From positions 64,346,949 through 64,410,948 of the forward strand of contig NC_030383.2 in NCBI RefSeq assembly GCF_001625215.2: 64,000 bases of DNA, read 5' to 3'. This DNA comes from Daucus carota subsp. sativus (lineage: Eukaryota; Streptophyta; Magnoliopsida; Apiales; Apiaceae). Position 1 is the stretch's first letter; the number at the start of each line of letters is the position of its first letter. Under the pieces are notes generated by a model that was given only the letters and a program-made list of their open reading frames with translations, searched no databases and was not told the origin of the DNA. The translations under genes were made by a program, and so were the position numbers. Shown piece by piece: positions 17,454 to 28,739 of the stretch.

Positions 17454-18197
17454 TAGGCTTAAAAATGGGGTGGGTTCGGGGCGGGGCCTTCATTTCCCAG
17501 CTCCACGCCCCCACCCCATATATATTTTCCTGCCCCGTCCCCGCCCCATTCTCCGCGGAGATTTATTTTTAATCCTCATCCCCGCCCCACTGGGGATTTA
17601 ATATAATTTCGCCCCGCCCCGCCCCGCTGCTATAATATTATATTTTAAATAATATTTAAAAATTTTGTAATTTTTTCTTCAGAATTTAATAAAAATATAC
17701 GAGGCACGTACATTAAAAGAAAAAAACTAAATAATGCATGCATGTCAAATTAGAATAACAATATAATCACGCAATCTTTTTCTAGTAACTGTTTTACATA
17801 TAAAAATATCAAAAAAGACATTTTAGTAACAAGAACTTTCTAATACTTTCAAGTCTCAAGATCTGAACTATTTAAAATACTTCACAAACTAAAGACATTA
17901 ATGACTTAATATCAAAAGTCTTCATCTTCTCCAAATTAAATAGATTTTAAAATTATAATTTTGTGCATTATAAAATAATAATATTAAATATATTAAATAT
18001 AATTATTTATTTATATTAAATATATACGGGGCGGGGCGGGGAATCCCCGCGGGGATTCAACAAATACCATATTTGCCTCATATTTTGGCGGGGCATAAAA
18101 TCAATCCCCGTCACTACCCCATTAGTGGGGTGGATCTGACCCATTCGGGGCCGGTTGGGACGAGTTCCCCATTTTCCCCACCCCATTTTTAACCCTA
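17454..18197. mobile_element. Non-autonomous hAT-type element, 744 bp
   Basis: Terminal inverted repeats read TAGGCTTAAAAATGGGGTGG on the left and, reverse-complemented, TAGGGTTAAAAATGGGGTGG on the right. They are flanked by 8-bp direct repeats tccccaca (17446-17453) and tcaccaca (18198-18205), one mismatch. An 8-bp target duplication and TAGGG-type ends fit the hAT superfamily. Each end has a subterminal block of C/G-runs (CCCCGCCCC motifs at about 17480-17630 and 18025-18180) around an AT-rich core. No transposase frame is present, so it would need a helper in trans. Confidence 0.82.
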
Positions 18198-18205
18198 TCA
18201 CCACA

Positions 18206-19140
18206 TCCACCTTAATTTGTAAATACTAATTTTGAACCCTCATCGAAAGATTCACCAGATTACATAAATATCAAATACCTACACATTTGATTCATATAAT
18301 TCTTTAGTTGATTAAATTAGTATTATATTTAGGAATTCTTTCAAAGTTTCAAACCTCTGGTCAATATTCACACCTTTGCATTCTAATATGTGTTATAGAA
18401 AGGAGTTAGAGAACTCAAACCTTATCGAATTTACAGGGAAAAAAAGAATCTATATAACTTATAATTCCTGAAAAATTTCAGTACCTTCATACTGTACTTT
18501 TTCTACTCCCTCTTACGTATAATACTATGTATTTACCTACTAATACTACATTTGTACAAATTTACAAAGGAAAAGCTGATGTATTATGATTTTTGTACGA
18601 CTGATATACTATGTATGCCTACATGTATAATACTTCTCCTGTTTTTGCATGTGCAATTGCATATACATATAGTGTAGTTCTCTGCTCTCCTGCATGCTTT
18701 TTATTTTTTTAAAAAATGAAGGACATGCTGTCATTAAAGCTTTGTCATATATCAGTACTACATGGAGAATTTGCGTGCGTGTTGTGTTTTTGTAATAGAA
18801 CAGCTGTATGTTGTACAATATGTGTTGTGCTTCTCACTCCCAATGTGAAAAGTTGATGGGTTATTGTACTTAAAATCATATACAATTCATGTAAGTCATC
18901 TTTCTCATCTGTTTTAGTCATCTTCAAATTTCAAAATTTGAAAACCCTCTCACCCTCTCAACTTATTTACTTGAAATTTGCAAAACCTCTCTCTCGCTCA
19001 GCTTATTTACTTTCCCTCTCTCAAGTTTCTGCGTTTAACAAATTGATTGTTTTGTATGTAACTATGCATTTATGCAATGTTTTAAGAAACATTAATTACA
19101 CTAATTTTGCCACACATATAATGTAATGCATGTTGTTTGT
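18206..19140. other. Intergenic, AT-rich
   Basis: Low-complexity AT-rich DNA with a CT-rich part (18940-19030) just before the exon-like cluster that follows. No gene or intact element seen. Confidence 0.5.
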
Positions 19141-19151
19141 TTGTTTTTCAG

Positions 19152-20042
19152 TCATCTGGATTTTGAATTTGGCATTTTTGATGAGTTCTTGATGAAAAAA
19201 CCAAGATCTACAAGAGATTATCGTCTTCTTTTGCTAGAACAGTACTCCTGTGCTAAAGGAAATGTCTACCGTCTCAGGTACTTAAAAATGTATACCATCT
19301 TTGTTTAATGTCCTATTATTCGAGATCATCGTTGTATTTTTTACTGTAAATGGTATCTCCCCTCTCGGAGGTGTTGCCCAGGAATTGTCCAGGTCCTGCT
19401 GCTCCGGCAGTGCTTGACAGAATTCTTTGAAATGGACCGCAGCAGCCGGAGAAGATGGCAAAGAGAAGAGTCCGTGTGAAATGGTTAGTGATGTCTAAAT
19501 GCTTAAACCTGATAAGAAGACATCTACAGACTTTTGTGGTTGTTTAAATGTTTTTAGGTATCACTTTAACAAGGCTCATGCTGGCATGCATGTATTTGAA
19601 TACCCTGCACTTAGAAACAACAGATTTAATGCTAGAGGAGGAAATGTTTGAAAGTGTCGCAAAAGGAGAAGTCATCTTCATGAAGGTGAACATTTCTATA
19701 AATAAATGCTCTTAAATATATTCATAACTTATGTGTGAAACATTATCATTATCTTTGACGTACATAATATGCAGTGGATACTTCAACAATGCAGTAGTGC
19801 CTGAATACTCGGACACCAGTTCTTGCATAAGATTAAACAATGCAGTTGATAGTAATATGATCATGTTGGCATTGAATCGGGGAAAAGAGAGGAGTTTAAG
19901 AGAATTTGAGGAATTCGCAAAGAATCTGGATTTGAAACTGCAAAAACAATTGCAGCGCCTCTGTTCAAGTGTTCTGGGACTTTCCAAAAAAGCTATTTGT
20001 AAACCAATTATCACTCCACCCATGAGTGTAATAGAGAACTGA
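19152..20042 (+). pseudogene. Exon-like cluster of unknown family, probably a relic
   Basis: Three coding-like blocks, not assignable to a family. 19152-19277 follows a polypyrimidine tract with CAG, ends at a GT donor and encodes SHLDFEFGIFDEFLMKKPRS and more. 19559-19686 encodes ITLTRLMLACMYLNTLHLE and more, and ends at AAG|GTGAAC. 19770-20042 encodes an Arg/Lys-rich C-terminus ending CKPIITPPMSVIEN plus TGA. The frames do not link through any pair of splice sites I tried: the candidate exon near 19380-19489 has stops in the needed phase, and no acceptor before the last block gives phase 0 without a stop. I infer a broken gene or the 3' remnant of one. A real gene with unusual splicing is possible. 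Confidence 0.35.
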
Positions 20043-22250
20043 ATGGTTTAAAGGAAATAAATATATTTGTCACTGAATTTTCTATGATCAGAGATATTGT
20101 AACACCCTCAATTATATATATAATTTTATGTTAGATAAAAATAAGTAACAAAATTTTAGGAATCAGGAAATCCACACATTTAAAATTTAGAAAAAACAAA
20201 AAAGAAATTAGATTTTTCAAAAGTACAAATTAATTCTTTGTCAAAAAAAAAAAGTACAAATTAATTCACTCTACGTAATATGTATTGGGAAGTGAATTTA
20301 AAAATATTATTTTGTGACAAATATGTCATGAGTCCTAATTTATTTATTTATTTTGAAAATTTCAAATTTAATAATTAATAATTTTATGTAATTAACAAAA
20401 TGCGTAAATAATATATAAAACACATTCATATATTTATGATCTCATTTTAAAATATGATAATGAGTAATTATTGACTTGAGAATTTATTAATAACTCAATT
20501 TAGTAGAAATCACAATTGTAAGAGAAAGATGTATGCTTTTAAACTCTGGATTCTGGTTGCCGCATGTCTTTTAAATTCATGATCAAGATGAGATTTGAGG
20601 ACAACAATATGGTTGTTTGATCGAAAACACCACTCTATCCCGGCCCAAATTATGAATTTATTAACCGCATTTAACGGTTCGTTTCGAAAAATTAGTTTAC
20701 AAAGTACATTTCAAAAAGTAAACTGAGATGGTTGTTGTCATGAAGTTGCCAAGTTGGGGTTACGACTTACGGGTTACTTATGAAAATAGTTCATGCACAT
20801 GCTCATAATTTTAATATAGGTTTTTCTATGGTGTGTCCATTGCTAAGCGTGAAAAATTTTGTACTTAGTCATTTTGATTCGCTCCTATCTCATGATAATG
20901 GTGGACCTCCCTGCAAATACACCAACCACGCCAATCAAAATCAATGGCTCCTATCGCATGATAATGATAGACCCCCTACAAATACACCAATCACATCAAT
21001 CAAAATCTCTCAAATAAAAAAATTTCCGCGTTTAACATGTGCAGATGGACACACACTAGCGAAACCGTTTTTATATTATTAACAAATTACTAAACCGAGC
21101 CAACTGTTAAGACTCGAGTACAGTTAAATATGCACATCCGCGCGCGGGATAAAGCTTTTTCACTTTTTGGGATGGTCTAATGACAATGAATAACAATAGT
21201 AAGGGAAAGGTTTATGCTTTTAAACTCTGGAGTCTAGGTTGGAGGTCTTTTAAAACTACTGAACAACACTTCTCCATTGATTAAAAGGATATTAAGTTTC
21301 ATCAAGCTCAAGGGGTTGCGAAGTTCAAAATGAGCTTCCTTATTAAGTTTGTGTTTTTAATCATTGTGTATTTTATTTTTGAATCAAATTTATTTAAGAA
21401 AAAAAAATTTATATAAGAATATAAATTTATTGATATTTTGAAATAAATAAAAAATATGAATTAAATAGTAAAAAAAATAAAATGATTATGATTGAAGAAT
21501 AAAAAATATACGATAAAACAACTTTAATGGGACATAAAAGAAATTAATCTGTTTTCTTTAATAAGTGTGGAGACATAATACGCATTTTAAAAAACTCCAA
21601 ATTAGTCTAAAAATTACACCAAATGAAAATGTGACCCCAAATTTGGTGTCAACCAATAATTTTTACACATGTTGGATTGAAGTAATTTTTACACCAAATG
21701 TGACATCTCATTATATACTGGATTTTTTGGCACGTTTTTTAAGATTCTTTTAAAATATAATTATATTATATTTTCTAAATTCATTTTTTTCTGAATAAAA
21801 ATCTGATATTTGACCTTTATTTAATTAAAAGAGAATTATAAAAAATATTATGAAATTCTGCTTTAGAGAAGTCTCAAAATACATGCAAACAATAAACCCG
21901 TACAACCAGCGGGACGGAAGAAGAAGAAGATCAGCAGACTAAACTAAACTAGATTGCTACTTTGACACTAGATACTTGCAGCCCTACAGGATTTCTTTGG
22001 ACTGGTACTGTCAGTACCACCTTGCTTAACAGTGACATCTTGCCCAGAGTTTTGAAAACCCATGATCGAGACTCGAGAGTACTTGCTCCACTGCCATCAG
22101 GTCCTGTGCGGCTGTGCATCCATATTAGTCAGAAAATCTGATGGACGCGGGAAATGTAATGAGATTTGAGCACATCGTCGGATAGAAAACACCACTCTTC
22201 CGCACATGCACATAATTTATATCACCAAATTTAAGTTTCAAAAACACTGC
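20043..22250. other. Intergenic, AT-rich, with small duplications
   Basis: No gene recognised. It contains a two-copy 66-bp direct repeat (listed separately). Sequence around 21590-21710 with recurring ACACCAAAT words may be an old MITE without clear ends. Confidence 0.5.
20881..21010. repeat. 66-bp tandem duplication, two copies
   Basis: The stretch beginning GCTCCTATCTCATGATAATG at 20881 recurs at 20947 as GCTCCTATCGCATGATAATG. Both continue through similar ACACCAA...CAATCAAAATC segments with scattered substitutions. Two diverged tandem copies; no coding sense seen. Confidence 0.75.
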
Positions 22251-22251
22251 A

Positions 22252-22490
22252 GGACCGTTTGGCTAAACTTAAAAGAAGTGATTTATTACTTAAAATAAAA
22301 AAGTGAATTATAAGTGAGAAGTTGATTTGGATTTATAAGTTGTTATAAGCGTTTGAATATGATGACTTATAAGTTTGAAGTTAATTAAAACAAGAAAAAG
22401 TTGTGGTGAACAAAAAAAGCTAGGATCCATACCTTATTTTTTTGAGCAATACCCATGATAAGTACTTAAATTTATTTGCCAAACAGGCCA
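22252..22490. mobile_element. Possible MITE with GGNCNGTTTGGC ends
   Basis: Left end GGACCGTTTGGC at 22252 and right end GCCAAACAGGCC near 22479-22490 are imperfect inverted repeats of a kind common in plant MITEs; a second GCCAAACACCC lies at about 22541. No convincing target duplication was found, so the borders are uncertain. Directly beyond, a 37-bp direct repeat (AATCTTACCTTTCATAC words) occupies 22557-22628. Confidence 0.35.
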
Positions 22491-23124
22491 TCAAAAAACA
22501 TAGAGCACTTTTTTTATAAATAAGCTCAGAAGTGGAGTTGCCAAACACCCACTATAAATCTTACCTTTCATACAAATTTCTTATAATATTATGAATCTTA
22601 CCTTTCATACAAATTTCTTATAATATTAAATAAAATTACTAACACTAATTTTTATTAGGTTGATTTTATTTGACACACCAACTATAAGTGTTTTAATTAT
22701 AACACTTAAATATAAAAGATTACTAATAATTTAATGAAAAATATATGTTAAAACATATAGAGTATGTGCGGCGGGGAATTAGTCTTGGGTTTCAATTTAT
22801 TATCAGACTTTCAAAACTGAAAAACATATATTTGTGTAATATGTTGGAAAACAACTTAAAATTAAAAACAAGATCAGAATTGATTTAAAATTAGAAGTTC
22901 ATTGGATATTTTTTTTATTAACCTAATTTATTTTCAAAAAAAATTTAAAATTAAAATCAATTTTTTCACTCAAATGAATTATCTGTCAAATTAAATGTAT
23001 TGTCGGATAATCTATGATATAAAATCACTTGAATAAACTATTTTTTTGACAAACAAATGATTTTATTAATAGAAATCACTCATCGAAACACAGCCAGGAC
23101 AAACCCCCAACTGTTAACTACAAT

Positions 23125-23667
23125 CTAATTGTGAAACAAAGAACAAGCTACACAAATAGCCGTTTTGTTTTCAGATCGCTTAAAACATAGAATATTTAAA
23201 TTCTTTGATCTAAAACGTAATACAATGAAATATCGAGCAATCCAACCTACATCACCTATGAAACTGGTAGCATCACAATTGACATTCACATAAGCATCAT
23301 CTGTAGCCCAACGTTCAGAACTATCAGTTGTATCAACTGATATTGGAGCAACATGGACACCCAAAATATGAACAAATTTTTGTAGTGAAAGGTGAGATTT
23401 TGCGATATCCACCGTCATCTCAGAATCGATGCAAGTCTTACAGATGACCCAAGATACCATATGAATCCTTCTTAGAGAAATCTCCGACAACGATAAGAAA
23501 ACACACACAAAATACAAAACATGACATACTAACATCCCAAAAATATGGGCATGGTGTAAAGAATTGAAATACAGAGCACTCAGCGTAAAGAATAGTAACT
23601 CACCCAAACATGTCCATAATAGCAAGCATGTAGGAAAAAAAGTAGCGGCATATATTAAGTTTAGCAC
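23125..23667 (-). pseudogene. RNase H-like retroelement fragment
   Basis: A 180-codon frame on the minus strand. Its second half reads WATDDAYVNVNCDAT and then GDVGWIAR, which resembles the first strand of the RNase H domain found at the end of plant non-LTR retrotransposons and their domesticated copies (W..P...VKVNCDAS....GVGWVAR). The first Asp of the active site is present. The other catalytic positions cannot be placed, the first half looks like intron or UTR sequence, and no reverse transcriptase is nearby. I call it a relic; a short expressed protein is not excluded. Confidence 0.45.
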
Positions 23668-25977
23668 GCATATATTTCAAAATGCATTATTTAAAAATGC
23701 ATGTCAAAAAATAACGTAAAAAACCTGCCGCCGGAACTGAGGGAGTATCAAAGAAAGCAACCTAACAACGTTATTTGGATTTTGTGTTTGATATTTACAA
23801 CTTCAGTAGTCATTCTCTAATATATAATTGAATTGAATTATTTAATATTTGCAAATATATTTAGTTTATTTTCATTCTCTAAAAATATAATCAATTTATT
23901 TACGAAAAAATAGTTTCAAATTAGTTGTTCACTTTAGCTTTCAATGCAAAATTATATTTCTAAAATCAATTTTTATTTCAAATATCTCTTATTTATATTT
24001 CATTAATCTCATTTCACATATTATGATTATTTAATGTAATTAATTCATGAATGTTCATTTTTCTTGAACTTTATGATTTTTTAAAATGGACATGCAAATT
24101 GAAACGAATGAGGTAATCATGTTAGTGTTATTACGAGATATCCTCCACTATTTTCAAAAAGAAATGTTTTTTTTAAAAGAAACTAATTTTATTAAACAAA
24201 GATTTGTTACAAAGAGGTAGGCTAATGTTGTGCTAAAGTTTTACCCATCAAACCCTTCCATACTTTTTACTCAATATTTTAAGATGGGCAATGAGTATAC
24301 ACACACGCCTCGCTCGGTCCTGCATCTCCCTACTTCCCGTACTCCTCCCTATTTCCTTTTTCGTCCGTCCTTCCTAGATCCAGGCTAAGTCTGTACTAAG
24401 ATTTGTAATTCAAATCATTCCAAATTTATGTATTATTCCCGCCCATGTAATCCATGTGTATAATATATTTTTAATAGATCATTCCGAGCTCACTTGATAG
24501 GCGTGTTTATGATATCTAATTTAAGATTTTTTTCTCATATAATTATAAAATTTTCTAATTTATAAGAGAATTATCACTTATGACATGTTTAACGTGTTTT
24601 GTTTGGCAAAACTAAATATTTGTAATGAAAAATTATATTTATACGTTTTGTTTAAAATAAGCATAAATTTTAATAAGAATACCAGATTATATGTTGAACT
24701 TCAAATTTTAATATAAATACCAGATTGTATGGTATTTAATTTTCATTTTTATTATGATGAATATGATTGCTTTAATATTATTCGTTTAGGCTATTCAAAT
24801 GATGTAATGTTTTTATTTTATCATATATATTATAATATACATAGCTATTTACAATACTCTTAATAAAAAATTTGATAAGAACAAGTGGTCTGGTTTTTCC
24901 ATAAAAATAATTCTTTTTTTCCAAAAAAATTCAACTTTTACATTTTATATTAATGTATAAAATCAAATATATGACTAAATATCAAAGTTTTGACCAAATA
25001 TTTTGATATTTGACTATTATCTTTGATATTATCAAAATTCCCATATTTATCATCTATTCATGACAACCGTCCAAATAACAATTATTATCGCTTATGAATC
25101 GTGATTTATCAATGAATCTTATAATACAAAAAACTAATAACTACTCATTATGTGCCAACTATTTCTTTATATTTTTTTTATAATGTCCATCCAGTTCTTT
25201 ACATTTCAAATTTTACAAAATTTAATATAATTTTATAATATAAAAATCCACTAATCGCACTACTTTTCTGCAATATACTTATTTTATACACTAAATACCA
25301 ATTAATCCCACCACTATATTCAATTTTTGAAAATGTTCTCATTATTTTACTTATTTTTATAACTTCCACGCCCAACTTAGATATAAATATTTGAATAAAA
25401 CGGAGAGGGTAAGTAACTATTATAATATACTCTCATGTTTAAGTTTCAATGAATAATTTTTATACGACCAATCAAATAAGAAAGATTTTCCATCAATATT
25501 GTCAAGAACATGTTTAGCTCTTTTGAATTGATAATAGGGCTATGCCTTATGAAACACACGTGATCCTATTTTCAATACAGCTACACTAATCACATGATTA
25601 TAGGAGTAGGTAAGCATTGTTTTAAAAATCTTTGATTGATCAACCTATATTATAGCTTCTGAAGCGTGTTTACTACTCATGAAAACATTTCAACCCTACT
25701 TTACTTCGTAATTGCGAAATTGCCACCACTTACGTGCAAGTGTACATTGACAGCGAGCTGCCACTATAACGGGCCCACAGCATGTGCACACGAAATTAAA
25801 ACAGATTTTAACTACTACAGCTTATATCAGAAGTTTGGCTTCTCAAAGTACGCTTTCTCTTTCTTATACCTAAACTGATAAAAATACACATAACTATCCC
25901 ACGTTCAAATTTCAAAATGATATTCCACTCATTGCCAATGCTTTCCTTTCTATTTTGTATATTCTCTTTTGTACATG
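23668..25977. other. Intergenic, AT-rich, no gene seen
   Basis: 2.3 kb of AT-rich DNA. It starts with a remnant ending GAGGGAGTA (about 23739), the usual end of a Stowaway-type MITE, without a visible partner. No coding region, RNA gene or intact repeat recognised. Confidence 0.5.
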
Positions 25978-28240
25978 TTATTGACCTACGTTCGCAAATT
26001 TTCATGTAAATGTGATTCTTTATATTAATCATTATTTTTTATTTAAGAAAACTACGAATTATATGTAAATTAATATTGATTGCAAAATTTTAAAATATAA
26101 ACTATTTGAACAAAACGCGAGACGTCATTAGCTATATAATTATTTTGATTTGCTTATAAAATATTAAAATATAAAATATTCGATTAAAATGCGAGGCGTC
26201 GCCGCTCGGCGACGCCGAGGAGTACTTTATAAAATATGACTATTTCCATACTAATAAAATATTACATATTTTAGAATGTAAGTGATGGACTTTTATTATA
26301 TTATATCTTTCTTGAAATAAATTTTATTTTAATTTATTCTAATAATCTTATACAAAAATACAGATAAGAAATTAGTTAGACGGAGGGAGTATATATTATT
26401 GACATGCATTCGCAAATTTTCATGTAAATGTGACTCTTTATATTAATCATTATCTTTTATTTTAGAAAACTACGAATGTAAATTAATATTGATTGCAAAA
26501 TTTTAAAATATAAATTATATGAACAAAATGCGAGACGTCATTAGCTATATAATTATTTTGATTTGATTATAAAATATGAAAATATAAAATATTCGATTAA
26601 AGTGCGAGGCATCGTCGAGCATATTCGATTAAAGTGCGAGGCGTCGCCGCTCGGCGACGCCGAGGAATACTTTATAAAATATGATTATTTACGCACTGAT
26701 AAAATATTACGTAATTTCAGAATGTAAGTGATGCATTTTTATTATATTATACCTTTCTTAAAATAAATTTTATTTTATTTTATTATAATAATCTTATACA
26801 AAAATATAGATACGAAATTAGTTAGACGGAGGGAGTATATATTATTGACCTGTATTCGCAAATTTTCAGGTAAATGTGACTCTTTATATTAATGATTATC
26901 TTTTATTTAATAAAACTACGAATTGTATGTAAATTAATATTGATTGCAAAATTTTAAAATATAAATTATTTGAACAAAACGCGAGACGTCATTAGCTATA
27001 TAATTATTTTGATTTGATTATAAGATATTATAATATAAAATATTCGATTAAAGTGTAAGGCGTCGCCGCTCGGCGACGTCGAGGAATACTTTATAATATA
27101 CTACTATTTACGTTCTAATAAAATATTACATAATTTTAGAATGTATGTGATGGACTTTTATTATATTATACCTTTCTTGAAATAAATTTTATTTTATTTT
27201 ATTATAATAATCTTATACAAAAATATAGATAAGAAATTAGTTAGACGGAGGGAGTATATATTATTGACCTGCATTCGCAAATTTTCATGTAAATGTGACT
27301 CTTTATATTAATGATTATCTTTTATTTAATAAAACTACGAATTGCATGTAAATTAATATTGATTGCAAAATTTTAAAATATAAATTATTTGAACAAAACG
27401 CGAGACGTCATTAGTTATATAATTATTTTGATTTGATTATAAAATATTATAATATAAAATATTCGATTAAAGTGCGAGGCGTCGCCGCTCGGCGACGTCG
27501 AGGAATACTTTATAAAATACTACTATTTACATTCTAATAAAATATTACGTAATTTTAGAATGTATGTGATGGACTTTTATTATATTATACCTTTCTTGAA
27601 ATAAATTTTATTTTATTTTATTATAATAATCTTATACAAAAATATAGATGAGAAATTAGTTAGACGGAGGGAGTATATATTATTGACCTGCATTCGCAAA
27701 TTTTCATGTAAATGTGACTCTTTATATTAATGATTATCTTTTATTTAATAAAATTACGAATTGCATGAAAATTAATATTGATTGCAAAATTTTAAAATAT
27801 AAATTATTTGAACAAAACGCGAGACGTCACTAGCTATATAATTATTTTGATTTGATTATAAAATATTATAATATAAAATATTCGATTAAAGTGGGAGGTG
27901 TCGCAGCTCGGCGACGTCGAGGAATACTTAATAAAATACGACTATTTACGTTCTAATAAAATATTAATTAATTTTAGAATGCATGTGATGGATTTTTATT
28001 ATATTATACCTTTCTTGAAATAAATTTTATTTTATTATAATAATCTTATACAAAAATATAGATAAGAAATTAGTTAGACGGAGGGAGTATATATTATTGA
28101 CCTGCATTCATATATTTTCAAGTAAATGTGACTCTTTATATTAATCATTATCTTTTATTTAAGAAAACTACGAATTGCATGTAAATTAATATTGATTGCA
28201 AAATTTTGAAATATAAATTATTTGAACAAAACACGAGACA
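25978..28240. repeat. Satellite-like tandem array, ~419-bp unit, five full copies
   Basis: Five full copies and one partial copy of the same unit. The word CGGAGGGAGTATATATTATT marks each junction at 26381, 26827, 27246, 27665 and 28079, giving spacings of 446, 419, 419 and 414 bp. The long second unit carries a local duplication of about 27 bp next to the hairpin. Each unit holds GCGAGACGTCATTAGCTATA and, about 80 bp later, a GC-rich palindrome. In units 1 and 2 the palindrome is a perfect 10-bp stem GGCGTCGCCG / CGGCGACGCC with a 2-base loop. In units 3-5 it has decayed. The rest of the unit is very AT-rich. The array starts with a copy lacking its left part and stops 160 bp into the sixth. 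Confidence 0.92.
26193..26217. other. GC-rich hairpin in array unit 1
   Basis: GGCGTCGCCG, CT, CGGCGACGCC form a perfect inverted repeat in a region otherwise close to 80% A+T. Homologous sites lie at about 26639-26664 (perfect), 27058-27082, 27478-27503 and 27893-27920. The later ones have substitutions in one or both arms (GACGTC in place of GACGCC; GTCGCAGC in the last). Confidence 0.85.
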
Positions 28241-28314
28241 AATATAAAATATAAACTATCTTTTAAAAGATTTTAGGATCTAATTCAAATTTGATGTATG
28301 TATTTTACTCTTGA

Positions 28315-28733
28315 AGAGTAAAGTTCTATGGAGTACACAAAAACATTGGAGTATTGGAGTACAAGTCTTAATTTTTTAGTTTAATCATAAATAATAGATT
28401 TGATTATACAAATTTTCATACAATCTATCATTTATAAGTTGTCTTGCACATAATTGTCTATCAATCGTTAATATCTTTCAACTTTAACAAGTATTAACAT
28501 TATTGTTCTGCTTATTAGTTATATTGCAGAACATAGAGTCCTGTAATTTATAAAAGTCATTATTCTACCTTAAATTACAATGTTTATGTTGTGTAGAACA
28601 TAATGTGCATGTTATTAAATGTTTACGAATATTATTGAACAAAAAAATTGAAATTTAGATGAATAGATTACATTTTATCCAACTTTGTACTCCAATACTC
28701 CAATATTTTGTGTACTCCATAGAACTTTACTCT
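28315..28733. mobile_element. Foldback/MITE element with ~50-bp inverted repeats
   Basis: The left end AGAGTAAAGTTCTATGGAGT at 28315 is matched in reverse complement at 28733 and the match continues for about 50 bp, through GGAGTATTGGAGTACAA, with one indel and one or two mismatches. A 3-bp TGA lies immediately outside each end, so a 3-bp target duplication is plausible (as in PIF/Harbinger or CACTA-type elements). The 320-bp core is AT-rich without a coding frame. Confidence 0.75.
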
Positions 28734-28739
28734 TGAATC

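Noticed and set aside
25978..28240. CRISPR-like look of repeats at regular spacing
   Set aside because: The whole 419-bp unit is repeated, including the supposed spacers, and the DNA is a plant nuclear genome. It is a tandem array.
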